From the NCBI GenBank assembly GCA_029209985.1, contig JARGNZ010000009.1:44803-108802 (forward strand): 64,000 nucleotides of DNA. Direction: 5' to 3'. Positions 1 to 8,550 of this stretch are shown here, piece by piece (the stretch's first letter is position 1; every line of letters starts with the position of its first letter). The stretch is from Parvibaculaceae bacterium (GTDB taxonomy: Bacteria; Pseudomonadota; Alphaproteobacteria; Parvibaculales; Parvibaculaceae). A program made the translations under genes and the position numbers. A model generated the notes under the pieces. The model was not told the DNA's origin and searched no databases. It saw only the letters and a list, made by a program, of their open reading frames with translations.

Positions 1-1212
1 ATGATTAAACCGCTGGGCTATGCAACCGGCCAATTTGGTAAAAACCACCTTGGCGATAAGGATGAGTTCCTACCAACCAACCATGGTTTTGATGAATTCT
101 TTGGCAATCTGTATCACTTGAATGCAGAAGAAGAGCCAGAGCATGAGGACTACCCGCAGACCCCAGGGTTTCGCGAGAAAATGGGACCTCGTGGTGTCAT
201 CCATGCCTATGCAGATGGGCGTGTTGAAGACACAGGCGCGTTGACACGCAAGCGGATGGAAACCGTTGACGAAGAAACAGTGAGTGCCGCCCTCAAGTTT
301 ATGGATAAGTCTGTAGACAATGATAAGCCGTTTCTTGTTTGGTATAATTCAACCCGTATGCACTTTCGGACGCACACCAAGCCAGAATCTATGGGTCGGT
401 CAGGCCAAGGTTTCTACAATGACGCGATGTTGGAACATGATGACCATGTAGGCCAACTTCTCGACAAATTGGACGAGCTGGGCATCACCGAAAATACCAT
501 CGTTCTGTATACAACAGATAATGGCCCTCACTTTAATACGTGGCCAGATGCTGCGATCACACCGTTCCGCAGTGAGAAAAACACCAATTGGGAAGGCGGC
601 TTTCGCGTTCCAATGATGGTGCGGTGGCCGGGTAATGTGAAACCGGGAACCATTTCCAACACAATCATTTCTCACCTTGATTGGACACCAACCTTCATGG
701 CTGTTGCCGGTGACGCCAACATCAAAAAAGATTTGCTTCAAGGTAAAAAAATTGGTGACACAACCTATAAAGCCATGTTGGACGGGTATAACTTTGTACC
801 TTACCTAAAAGGCGAAGCGAAAGCGGGACCTCGTAACGAGTTCTTCTATTTTAGCGATGACGGCAAGCCTGTCGGTGTCCGTGTGGGTGATTGGAAAACA
901 GTGTTTGCAGAGCAGCGGGCCCGTCGCTTTGATGTATGGCGGGAGCCGTTCGTCTTCTTGCGTATCCCAAAACTCTTCAATCTGCGCCGGGACCCCTTCG
1001 AGCGGGCTGATACGGATTCCAATGCCTATAATGAATGGTGGGCAGATCGTGGTCCCCGTATTTTCCAAGGGGCAGGGGCCTTACGTCAATTCCTCAGCAC
1101 CTTTGTGGCCTATCCACCAAGTCAGCGTCCAGCTTCTTTCACCATTGATCAGGATTTTGAGAAGTTTATGACCATGCTGGAAGCCAATGCTGCAGCTCAG
1201 AAAAAACAATAA
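1..1212 (+). CDS. Arylsulfatase family protein, 5' end missing
   Basis: Sulfatase of the alkaline-phosphatase superfamily, expected to hydrolyse sulfate esters. The visible 403 residues carry a GKxHLG-type motif (GKNHLGD, about residues 13-19), the metal-ligand stretch YTTDNGPHF near residue 170, and the PFRSEKNTNWEGGFRVPM substrate/metal region that follows it. The N-terminal block holding the CxPSR formylglycine site and any signal peptide is absent. The first codon shown is simply the first base of the window and falls inside a conserved part of the fold, so the true start lies upstream, probably by 100-150 codons. A terminator follows directly, so this gene ends its transcription unit and is not part of the MoxR operon. 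The substrate cannot be named. Confidence 0.9.
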   Translation: MIKPLGYATGQFGKNHLGDKDEFLPTNHGFDEFFGNLYHLNAEEEPEHEDYPQTPGFREKMGPRGVIHAYADGRVEDTGALTRKRMETVDEETVSAALKFMDKSVDNDKPFLVWYNSTRMHFRTHTKPESMGRSGQGFYNDAMLEHDDHVGQLLDKLDELGITENTIVLYTTDNGPHFNTWPDAAITPFRSEKNTNWEGGFRVPMMVRWPGNVKPGTISNTIISHLDWTPTFMAVAGDANIKKDLLQGKKIGDTTYKAMLDGYNFVPYLKGEAKAGPRNEFFYFSDDGKPVGVRVGDWKTVFAEQRARRFDVWREPFVFLRIPKLFNLRRDPFERADTDSNAYNEWWADRGPRIFQGAGALRQFLSTFVAYPPSQRPASFTIDQDFEKFMTMLEANAAAQKKQ

Positions 1213-1227
1213 GGCGGGTTAGCCGGG

Positions 1228-1262
1228 TGCCCCCGTTCAACACAGTTGGACGGGGGCATTTC
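1228..1262 (+). terminator. Rho-independent terminator after the sulfatase gene
   Basis: A 13-bp stem (arms 1228-1240 and 1246-1258, one G-T wobble) with a five-base loop and a short T-rich tail. It separates the sulfatase from the MoxR operon. A possible TTG start at 1246 for the MoxR frame lies inside the stem, which argues against that start. Confidence 0.75.
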
Positions 1263-1326
1263 TTATGTCACGATATGTGATCCACATTCAAAATCAATCA
1301 AAGCAGCTCCCCTGAAAGTAGCTCCC

Positions 1327-2292
1327 ATGGACGCCAGAGACGCCTTTCATTCCATTGAGAAAAACCTCAATGCCGCCATCATTGGCCAAGAAGAATTGGT
1401 CCATTTCCTGTTGATCGCCTTGCTGGCGAACGGAAATGTTTTGTTGGAAGGCTTGCCGGGAACCGCCAAAACCCGTGCAATCAAAGTGCTCGCAAGCGCC
1501 TTATCAGCGGATTTAGGGCGCATACAGTTTACGCCAGACCTCTTGCCGTCCGATGTGACGGGCACAGAGATTTACCGAGATGAGGGGCAGGGGAGTCAAT
1601 TGACGTTTCAGCCCGGCCCTCTTTTCAACAATCTTGTTCTGGCAGATGAGATCAACCGTGCGCCCGCTAAGGTGCAGTCCGCTCTCTTAGAAGCCATGGG
1701 CGAGCGGCAGGTCACGGTCGCGGGCAAAACATATCCACTGCCTGAGCTTTTCATGGTGCTCGCCACACAAAACCCCATTGAGCAAGAGGGCACCTATCCG
1801 TTGCCCGAAGCGCAAATGGACCGCTTTCTGCTGAAAGTGTCATTAGGTTATCCAGACTTTGAGGGTGAACTCAAAATCATTGCACTGATGCGCGAGGAAG
1901 AAGCCGGCGCATCCTTTGTGCCAGATACAATCGTGACCGAACAAGCTGTCTTCGATGCCCGTGCAGACGTGCATACGGTCCACGTATCGCCCAATGTTGA
2001 TCACTATATCGCCGCTCTCATCATGGCAACGAGGGACAAAGCCCGTCAAAACGCAAAACTACAAAACTGGATAGAGGTAGGCTCCAGTCCCCGCGCAACC
2101 ATTGCATTAGACATTTGCGCCAGAGCCCATGCTTGGCTTGGAGGCCGTGATTTTGTTGACCCTGATGATGTGCGGGCAGTCGCGACGGCTGTCTTGCGGC
2201 ATCGTCTGGTTTTGACCTATGAAGCCCTCGCAGATGGGGTGACACCAGATGACGCCATTTCGGAGCTATTGGCTCATGTTGCAGTCGCCTAG
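1327..2292 (+). CDS. MoxR-family AAA+ ATPase
   Basis: Cytoplasmic AAA+ chaperone-like ATPase of the MoxR class, which typically works with VWA-domain partners encoded beside it. 321 residues from the ATG at 1327. Walker A is GLPGTAKT (42-49), Walker B LVLADE (103-108), and sensor 1 is in ATQNPIEQEGTYPLPEAQMD (from about 146), a MoxR signature. An in-frame TTG at 1246 would add 27 unconserved residues and lies within the preceding terminator, so 1327 is preferred. First gene of a tightly packed set with DUF58, DUF4381, two VWA proteins and a BatD-like protein. The order is that of the Bacteroides aerotolerance (Bat) cluster and its proteobacterial relatives. The ATPase presumably remodels a membrane VWA complex, but the client is unknown. 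Confidence 0.9.
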   Translation: MDARDAFHSIEKNLNAAIIGQEELVHFLLIALLANGNVLLEGLPGTAKTRAIKVLASALSADLGRIQFTPDLLPSDVTGTEIYRDEGQGSQLTFQPGPLFNNLVLADEINRAPAKVQSALLEAMGERQVTVAGKTYPLPELFMVLATQNPIEQEGTYPLPEAQMDRFLLKVSLGYPDFEGELKIIALMREEEAGASFVPDTIVTEQAVFDARADVHTVHVSPNVDHYIAALIMATRDKARQNAKLQNWIEVGSSPRATIALDICARAHAWLGGRDFVDPDDVRAVATAVLRHRLVLTYEALADGVTPDDAISELLAHVAVA

Positions 2293-2359
2293 GAACTGCA
2301 TTTGAGTGCGTGATCGCGAGTGTATGTGAACTGAAGCGCAGGAAGGGAGGTAACGTCAT

Positions 2360-3301
2360 ATGGCCCAAAGTAAGACCACCCTCCAAGGTGTTTATACGAA
2401 CGTGAAGGCCCTCCTTGCATTACGGTTTGAAGCCCGAGGCTTTTCCTTTCATCCGCGCCAGCTTATGCAAAACCCAATGCATGGGCGCTATGCGGCGCGT
2501 TTGCGCGGGCGCGGGCTTAATTTTGAAGAGCTGCGCCAGTATCAAATGGGGGACGATATTCGCACCATCGATTGGAAAGTAACCAATCGTATGCGCAAGC
2601 CCTTTGTCCGCTCTTACACAGAGGAGAAAGAACGCGCCGCCCTTTTGTTAGTGGACCAACGCACGCCGATGTTTTTTGGCAGTCAGCGCCAAATGAAATC
2701 TGTAACAGCGGCCGAATGCGCAGCACTCATCGCCTGGCGCATGGTGGGCGCGGGAGACAGAGTGGGCGGTATCGTGTTTGGGGATGAGGCTTTGCAAGAG
2801 TATAAACCCCACCACCTTCAAAGTACCTTGGTTGCTTTCCTAAGGGGGATTGAAAAAAGCAACGCGGCTTTATCTCTCTCCTCTCGTGCGCCGTCACCAC
2901 GGCCCTTAGCCAATGTATTGCAAGTGGCAGGGCGTCTCGCCACGCACGACCAGCTTATTGTCTTGATAACAGATCTATCAGGCTGGGATGCCCAGTCCTA
3001 TAAAAGGGTGACGCGACTTGCCCAGCATAATGATCTTGTGGTGTGCCATGTTGTGGACCCTTTGGAAAAACAGTTGCCATCTCAAGGTCAAATGCCTGTC
3101 AGCGATGGGAAACTGCAAATTGAATTGGATGCGTCAAAGTCCAAATTGCGCCAGGACTTCACGCACTCCTTTGAAACGTGGGCGCAAAGCATTTATCAAA
3201 GCTTGAGTAAACACGGTATTTCCTGCGTGCCCATCAGCACAGCCCAAGACGTTGCCCCTCAGTTGCGCCAGGCATTCGGTCCGCGCCAATCGAAGCGATG
3301 A
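2360..3301 (+). CDS. DUF58 domain-containing protein
   Basis: 313-residue DUF58 protein, the usual partner of MoxR ATPases. The family signature is clear: YQMGDDIRTIDWKVTNRM (about residues 66-83), then RSYTEEKE and the VWA-like strand LLLVDQRTPMFFG. The DxSxS of a full metal-ion-dependent adhesion site is not present; the corresponding stretch reads DQRTP. A strong ribosome site (AAGGGAGG) lies ahead of the ATG at 2360. It follows the MoxR gene by 67 bp and precedes the DUF4381 gene by 7 bp. The DUF58 part is probably cytoplasmic, as no membrane segment is visible. Molecular role unknown; the assignment rests on motif and gene order. Confidence 0.88.
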   Translation: MAQSKTTLQGVYTNVKALLALRFEARGFSFHPRQLMQNPMHGRYAARLRGRGLNFEELRQYQMGDDIRTIDWKVTNRMRKPFVRSYTEEKERAALLLVDQRTPMFFGSQRQMKSVTAAECAALIAWRMVGAGDRVGGIVFGDEALQEYKPHHLQSTLVAFLRGIEKSNAALSLSSRAPSPRPLANVLQVAGRLATHDQLIVLITDLSGWDAQSYKRVTRLAQHNDLVVCHVVDPLEKQLPSQGQMPVSDGKLQIELDASKSKLRQDFTHSFETWAQSIYQSLSKHGISCVPISTAQDVAPQLRQAFGPRQSKR

Positions 3302-3308
3302 GGGATGT

Positions 3309-3872
3309 ATGGCCTTAGAGTTTCCAAAGATTTTCGGCAATTATGCCCTCAAGGGATTGGAAGAAATCGCCAGTCCTGACCCCATCAGCACTTTGCCAAG
3401 TGGGCCGGGCTGGTGGTTTGTGTTTGGTGCTGTACTGCTGCTCTGTGCAGCCATGCTGTATCGCGCGCGCAAAAGGTGGTGGGCCAATGCCTATCGGCGG
3501 CGTGCGATCACGGCTCTGGCGGCTTTAGAAAAACCGGAGAGGCACCCCGGACAAAATTGGCATGATCACCTGCAATCCGTGCCCGAAATTTTACGTGCGA
3601 CAGCACTGCACGCCTATCCGCGCCTTGCTGTCGTCGCCGCATCTGGGGACACATGGCGAGAGTTTCTCAATGCAGCCACAGATAAGCCCCTGTGGTCGGA
3701 AAAAACATTTCAAGTGCTTTATGCGGTCTCATACAAGCCAGCATCTGCCTCGGAAATATCCACACAAGAGGCCGAAAGTGTTTTACGCGCGGCAAAGGCT
3801 TGGGTGAATGAGCACACGCCCCAACCGCGTGTCGGCGAGAATAAACGACAAGGGGGGCGTCGCTGTGTTTGA
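3309..3872 (+). CDS. DUF4381 domain-containing membrane protein
   Basis: 187 residues from the ATG at 3309. A short N-terminal stretch ending in a proline-rich segment leads into one membrane helix (about residues 33-50, WWFVFGAVLLLCAAMLY), followed by a basic RARKRWW anchor and a soluble helical tail. This arrangement and the position between DUF58 and VWA genes match DUF4381. The start is 7 bp after the DUF58 stop. The end overlaps the next gene, whose GTG start is at 3865, suggesting translational coupling. A longer frame extends upstream to 3252 but runs inside the DUF58 gene. Role in the Bat-like complex is unknown. Confidence 0.8.
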   Translation: MALEFPKIFGNYALKGLEEIASPDPISTLPSGPGWWFVFGAVLLLCAAMLYRARKRWWANAYRRRAITALAALEKPERHPGQNWHDHLQSVPEILRATALHAYPRLAVVAASGDTWREFLNAATDKPLWSEKTFQVLYAVSYKPASASEISTQEAESVLRAAKAWVNEHTPQPRVGENKRQGGRRCV

Positions 3873-4893
3873 GTTCGCGCACCCATGGATGTTTCTGGCG
3901 CTCCTTTTACCGTTCGGGGCTTATTGGTTGCTGCCGCCCTATAAGGAACGCAGGGCGTCCGTGCGCGTGCCTTTCTTTGATCGCTTGGTGGGCATTTCAG
4001 CCCAAGCCCCACAAGACGGTGTGGCCATGCCAGCGCGTAAATGGCCGCAGAAAGTCATCTTAGGGGCGGGATGGGGATTATTGGTGGCCGCTCTTGCACA
4101 ACCCATTTGGGTGGGCACGCCGGTCGTTCAGGAAAAGACAGCCCGTGATTTGATGATCGCCGTTGATCTTTCTGGCTCGATGGAAACCAAAGACTTCCTG
4201 CCAGTGCGCCGCCAAAATGAAGCGGGAGAGGATACGCCGATTTCCCGGTTAGAAGGGGCAAAACGCGTTCTGGAGACGTTTGCCCAAACGCGTGCGGGCG
4301 ACCGCTTAGGGCTGATTGTGTTCGGCTCCGCGCCTTATCTTCAAGCTCCGTTCACAGCAGACTTAAAAACGTGGACGGCGCTGCTTTCTGAAACAGAGGT
4401 GGCGATGGCCGGGCCAAAGACACGGTTTGGCGATGCGATAGGTTTGGCGATCAAACTTTTTAAGGGATCCGCCAGTGCCCATAAGGTTTTAATTGTGGTG
4501 ACGGATGGCAATGATACCGATAGCAAGGTTCCCCCCTTGGAAGCAGCCCGCATCGCCCGCGCACACGGCATCCGTATCTATGCCATCGCCATCGGCAGCG
4601 TAGAGAGTGTGGATCAAGAAGCGCTCGACTTAGAGGTACTTGCGCAAATCGCATACCTCACAGATGGGCAGGCCTATCTTGCGATGAACCAAGCAGAGCT
4701 AGCAGATGTCTATCGTCAGATCGAGGCGCTGGAACCTGCTGAGTATGAAACCATTAGCTTTGCCCCGCGTCGCGAGCTCTTTGCCTATTTTTTCGGGGCA
4801 AGCATCCTCCTCAATGCCTTTTTCTTTAGCCTCATGTTGATGTGGTCTCTGTGGCATCGGCGGCATGTGAAGAAGGAGCGGGCACATGTTTGA
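3865..4893 (+). CDS. VWA domain membrane protein, BatA-like
   Basis: 342 residues starting at a GTG at 3865, which has a strong AGGGGGG ribosome site seven bases upstream. In-frame codons back to 3808 exist but lie in the previous gene. Two N-terminal membrane helices (about 8-24 and 64-82) precede a von Willebrand A domain with a complete metal-ion-dependent adhesion site: DLSGS at 101-105 and the later TDGND loop. A last helix near the C-terminus anchors the domain, and the tail is basic. The VWA domain should therefore lie between membrane anchors. Overlaps the neighbouring genes at both ends, so it is co-translated with them. It corresponds to BatA in Bat clusters. Ligand unknown. Confidence 0.87.
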   Translation: MFEFAHPWMFLALLLPFGAYWLLPPYKERRASVRVPFFDRLVGISAQAPQDGVAMPARKWPQKVILGAGWGLLVAALAQPIWVGTPVVQEKTARDLMIAVDLSGSMETKDFLPVRRQNEAGEDTPISRLEGAKRVLETFAQTRAGDRLGLIVFGSAPYLQAPFTADLKTWTALLSETEVAMAGPKTRFGDAIGLAIKLFKGSASAHKVLIVVTDGNDTDSKVPPLEAARIARAHGIRIYAIAIGSVESVDQEALDLEVLAQIAYLTDGQAYLAMNQAELADVYRQIEALEPAEYETISFAPRRELFAYFFGASILLNAFFFSLMLMWSLWHRRHVKKERAHV

Positions 4894-6535
4894 CAGCACC
4901 TTCATTGAAAATTTTCACTTTCTACGCCCATGGTGGCTGCTCGCCTGCGTCCCTGCATTGGTGGCTGCCCTTTATGTGATGCGGAGCGCATCTCCGCTGC
5001 ATCTTTGGACCGGATTTGTCGCACCTCATTTATTGCCACACCTTGTCTCAGGCGGTGGGTTGGCGAAGTGGATGCGGCCCACAACCATGCTCATTGTTGT
5101 TGCGCTGCTGTCCAGCCTCGCAATGGCCGGTCCAACATGGCAGCAGTCAACGTCGCCCTTCATTCAAGATCAATCGCCGCTCATCTTTGTTGTAGATTTA
5201 TCGGGCAGCATGGACCAAGCCGACATTGCGCCAACGCGGTTGGAGCGGGCGAAGCAAAAACTAAGGGATATAGTGGCGGCCCGTGAAAGCATTCTGGCGG
5301 CTGTGGTCGTCTATGCGGGCAGCGCCCATATCGCAAGCCCGTTGACCAATGATCCCGATGTCTTGCTCAACATGGTGGACGCTATCTCAACACAAGCCAT
5401 GCCGCGCCGGGGAAAATTTGTCGAAAAAACCCTACCAAAATTAGAAGCCCTGTTGGCGCCCACCTCCTTGCCGGGAACCATTGTGCTGTTAACAGATGGG
5501 GTGGCAAAACCAAGTGCCGAATCTGTTGAGGCATTCTGTACCTTCCCCCCGACAGACCAACATCAGTGGATTGTGTACGGTATTGGGGCAACCGCACAGA
5601 CTTCACCTGCAGCCAATGCAACCTTAGAGCCGGGTGATAGCAAACTCTCTTTGCCCCTAGAGCGTGCATCGTTGAAAAGTTTAGCAGCGGTATGTGCGGG
5701 CACTTACGTCGAGGTTTCTATTGAGAATGAGGATGTCGCCTCTATCGTGGCGCAAGTGCAAAGTCATTTTGAGAGTGCGGGAGGGGACGAACGCCCATGG
5801 ATTGATATGGGATATTTTCTTCTCTTTCCAATCGCACTCTTGACGCTCCTATGGTTCCGGCGTGGCTGGGCCTTGCAATGGGTCGTGGTGCTCTTTCTCA
5901 TGGGGCCGATGCTCTTCCCACAGTCGGCTCATGCAAGTGAGGGGGCGTCATCTGCCTTTTGGGATTTATGGTTGAGCCGCGATCAGCAAGGTTATTGGGC
6001 ATATCAGCAAGGGGACTATGCCCAAGCTGCACGCCTGTTTGAAGATCCGATGTGGAAAGGCAGCGCCTATTATCTGGCGGAACAATTCGACAATGCAATC
6101 GAGGTGTTTTCACGTCTTGATACGGTGGAGGCGCGGTTTAATTTAGGCAATGCTTATGCCCAAAATCAACAATATCTCAATGCGGTGGCCACCTACACTG
6201 AAGTGCTGGCCTTGGAGGAGGGCCACGCACTGGCAAAGCATAACAGAACCATTGTGCAGGCTCTTATAGACGAAATAAATGCCATGAGTGCGAACCAGCA
6301 AAGCGAAGCAGGAAAAAGCGATACGTCCAAACAACTGGGAGAGGGGCCACAGAGGGCAGAGGGAGCAGAGCGGGAAGTCTATGCAACACGGGATAGAGAT
6401 ATATTGACGGCCGATCAAATTCTGTCGGACCCTGAGAAAAACGAAATTTGGATGCAACAGGTGCAGCCAGACCCCAGCCAGTTTCTCAGTCTTAAATTTC
6501 ATCGCCAGCTTGCGCGCGAAGAGGGGAAGCCATGA
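4886..6535 (+). CDS. VWA domain and TPR fusion, BatB/BatC-like
   Basis: 549 residues. Helices at about 15-31 and 66-82 are followed by a VWA domain with DLSGS at 104-108 and a later LLTDGV loop. Two further helices lie around 305-325 and 330-350. After them come tetratricopeptide-like repeats (about 371-451) and a charged, glutamine-rich tail. In many Bat clusters the VWA protein (BatB) and the TPR protein (BatC) are separate genes; here they form one polypeptide. Overlaps the previous gene by 8 bp and the next by 4 bp (ATGA). Probably a membrane scaffold for protein-protein contacts. Confidence 0.85.
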   Translation: MFDSTFIENFHFLRPWWLLACVPALVAALYVMRSASPLHLWTGFVAPHLLPHLVSGGGLAKWMRPTTMLIVVALLSSLAMAGPTWQQSTSPFIQDQSPLIFVVDLSGSMDQADIAPTRLERAKQKLRDIVAARESILAAVVVYAGSAHIASPLTNDPDVLLNMVDAISTQAMPRRGKFVEKTLPKLEALLAPTSLPGTIVLLTDGVAKPSAESVEAFCTFPPTDQHQWIVYGIGATAQTSPAANATLEPGDSKLSLPLERASLKSLAAVCAGTYVEVSIENEDVASIVAQVQSHFESAGGDERPWIDMGYFLLFPIALLTLLWFRRGWALQWVVVLFLMGPMLFPQSAHASEGASSAFWDLWLSRDQQGYWAYQQGDYAQAARLFEDPMWKGSAYYLAEQFDNAIEVFSRLDTVEARFNLGNAYAQNQQYLNAVATYTEVLALEEGHALAKHNRTIVQALIDEINAMSANQQSEAGKSDTSKQLGEGPQRAEGAEREVYATRDRDILTADQILSDPEKNEIWMQQVQPDPSQFLSLKFHRQLAREEGKP

Positions 6536-7848
6536 CCCCTACAGATAAGCCGAGACAGAGTGCACATATATGGGCCTACATGGGCGGGCTGGTCTTGTCG
6601 GTGTTGATGTTGTTTCCCGCCTACGCGAATGAGGGTGTGGGGGACCTGCTGCGTGAGGGGCGATTGCGCGTCACCACTCATATCACCAAAACCCAAACAC
6701 CTCTTTATGTCACCCAACCAGTCGTCATTCATGTTGAGGTGGCAACCCAAGGCCGTTTCAATCGCGGCACGCAGATCCGGGGGTTTCATGTTGCAGATGC
6801 CATCACGCTGCCCCCACCTGCTTTTGCAGTTAATGCAACGCGCTTGGAGGCAGGCACGCTGTGGGCAGTGCAGACATGGACCTTGACGCTTTATCCGCTG
6901 AAAGACAAAAAATATCTGCTGCCCGCTCTTTCACTAGAGGTTGGAGTGGTGGACCGCGACGGGGGAGAAAAAAGCGGCGTGGTGAAAACTCAGCCCCAAA
7001 CCTTTTCCTCTGTGCTGCCCCCGAGTGCTGCGGAAAAAATGCCCTGGATTGCGGCAAAAAGCATGAACCTGAGCAGTCATATATCAGGCCCAACCGACGC
7101 ACTCCAACAAGGCTCGGCCATCACCCGCACCCTTAACGTGGAAGCGGACGGCGTACCGGGGATGATGTTGAAAGAAATCGGCACCCCGTCCATTCCGGGG
7201 CTGGCCGTCTACCCTGATGCGGCGGACATAAAAACCACCTCTAATCGTGGAGAGATCAGAGGGATGCGCCGTGAAAGAACGACCTATATCGTTCAAAAAC
7301 CGGGCCGCTATCAGCTTCCAGATGTGAGATTGAATTGGTGGAATCTTGAAACAAAACAGTGGGAACAGGCCGTTGCCCCCAGTCAGATCCTTCAAACCGA
7401 AGGCATTGCAGAGACAGCACCTTTAATTCAAGCGGTATCTCCCGTTCATGCCAGAACAATCGCGTGGGCATGGGGGGCATGGCTCATCGCAGGCATCATT
7501 GTGGTCGGCGGGCTTGCAGTATGTGCTTTGGTGTTCAAACGCGGTTTGCCGGAGGGGCTTGGCCAATGGCGTTTGCGTCAGCATATGCGCAAGGCGCTGG
7601 CATCGGGAAAAACGATGTCGGCCATTCGTTTGTTTTATCAATGGTATGATCAATACAGTGCGGGGCGGCAAACGCCGAGCGTGCGTGATCATGCGCAAGC
7701 GGCAGACTTTGAAGCGTTGATGGAAAAGGGTTATGCCGACCATGGAGCGGAAGAGACCGCTGTGCAATTTGAAGGTATTTTTTCGGACATAAAGACGTCC
7801 CCATCAGCTCATCCGCTTTACGATAAGCCTTTTCCGCTGAACGATTGA
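6532..7848 (+). CDS. BatD-like membrane protein
   Basis: 438 residues; last gene of the Bat-like operon. An N-terminal hydrophobic segment ending in an AYAN site looks like a signal peptide (about 14-34). It is followed by a long beta-rich extracytoplasmic region with no recognised catalytic motif, one helix at about 309-335 (ending in FKRG) and a cytoplasmic helical tail. Size, topology and position after the VWA-TPR gene match the BatD ('oxygen tolerance') family. Its 3' end overlaps the convergent receiver gene by 31 bp and no terminator is visible between them, so read-through or transcript collision is possible. Confidence 0.75.
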   Translation: MTPTDKPRQSAHIWAYMGGLVLSVLMLFPAYANEGVGDLLREGRLRVTTHITKTQTPLYVTQPVVIHVEVATQGRFNRGTQIRGFHVADAITLPPPAFAVNATRLEAGTLWAVQTWTLTLYPLKDKKYLLPALSLEVGVVDRDGGEKSGVVKTQPQTFSSVLPPSAAEKMPWIAAKSMNLSSHISGPTDALQQGSAITRTLNVEADGVPGMMLKEIGTPSIPGLAVYPDAADIKTTSNRGEIRGMRRERTTYIVQKPGRYQLPDVRLNWWNLETKQWEQAVAPSQILQTEGIAETAPLIQAVSPVHARTIAWAWGAWLIAGIIVVGGLAVCALVFKRGLPEGLGQWRLRQHMRKALASGKTMSAIRLFYQWYDQYSAGRQTPSVRDHAQAADFEALMEKGYADHGAEETAVQFEGIFSDIKTSPSAHPLYDKPFPLND

Positions 7849-8408
7849 TCCAATTGTCGTTTGAGGGACGCATCATTTCGATTCAAAATGCGTGCGGGAG
7901 AATCCGGCTGCTCAAATTTTGCTTTGGCTCGTCTGCGTTCTGGCCCCATGTGGGGAAGGGGGGATGTGTGCCAGTCGCCATCAGCAGGGGGGGGCGCTTG
8001 AAGCGGCTGAGAGCTTTGCTCAATCATGACCTGCAGGGCGGTGTAAAGCTTTTGTGCTGTCAGCGGCTTGGTCAGGATCTCGGTTGCGCCTGCCTCTCGC
8101 GCGGCTGAAAGGCGCAGAGTATCACTGTGGGCAGTGAGCATAAGGATGGGAATGTTTTGGTTGGGGCTTTTCTCATCGTTTCGAATTTGACGTATGAAAT
8201 CAATCTCATCTGCAGGCTCTTGAAGGCAGTCAGTGATGATGATGTCAATCGGGGCCAATCGAAAATACGCGTAGGCTTCATGGGCAGATTGCGCTTCAAA
8301 AATCCGTTGAGCATGAAAGGCGTTCAGAATTTTTCGCATCACGGAAAGCGTAAAGATATTCTCGTCTGCAATCAAAAAGGAAAGGTGCGAGAGATCATAA
8401 GGTTTCAT
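7818..8408 (-). CDS. Stand-alone receiver-domain response regulator
   Basis: 196 residues from the ATG at 8408. A codon at 8435 would add nine residues with no better ribosome site, so the start is uncertain. Receiver domain: acidic pair D15/E16, phospho-acceptor D60 in IIITDCLQEP, T92 in MLTAHSD and K114 in LTKPLT, all conserved. No DNA-binding or enzymatic output domain. A basic tail with GPERRR is common in alphaproteobacterial single-domain regulators. Probably relays phosphate or signals by protein contact. The partner kinase is not adjacent. Convergent overlap with the BatD-like gene. Confidence 0.85.
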   Translation of the reverse strand: MKPYDLSHLSFLIADENIFTLSVMRKILNAFHAQRIFEAQSAHEAYAYFRLAPIDIIITDCLQEPADEIDFIRQIRNDEKSPNQNIPILMLTAHSDTLRLSAAREAGATEILTKPLTAQKLYTALQVMIEQSSQPLQAPPPADGDWHTSPLPHMGPERRRAKAKFEQPDSPARILNRNDASLKRQLDQSFSGKGLS

Positions 8409-8550
8409 GAGGCCGGTCCAATCTGCTGTTGCCATATAATCAAACGGACATGTCGAAGAGGGTCTAAGGTCGCGTCACCCTCTATAGGGTAAGTTATATA
8501 TTTTAGATAGTGTGTGGGAATTGAGATTGCGTTACCAAGAAAGATAAAAA

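Noticed and set aside
1246..1326. Upstream TTG start of the MoxR frame
   Set aside because: It lies inside the terminator stem and adds 27 residues with no family similarity; the ATG at 1327 fits the domain start.
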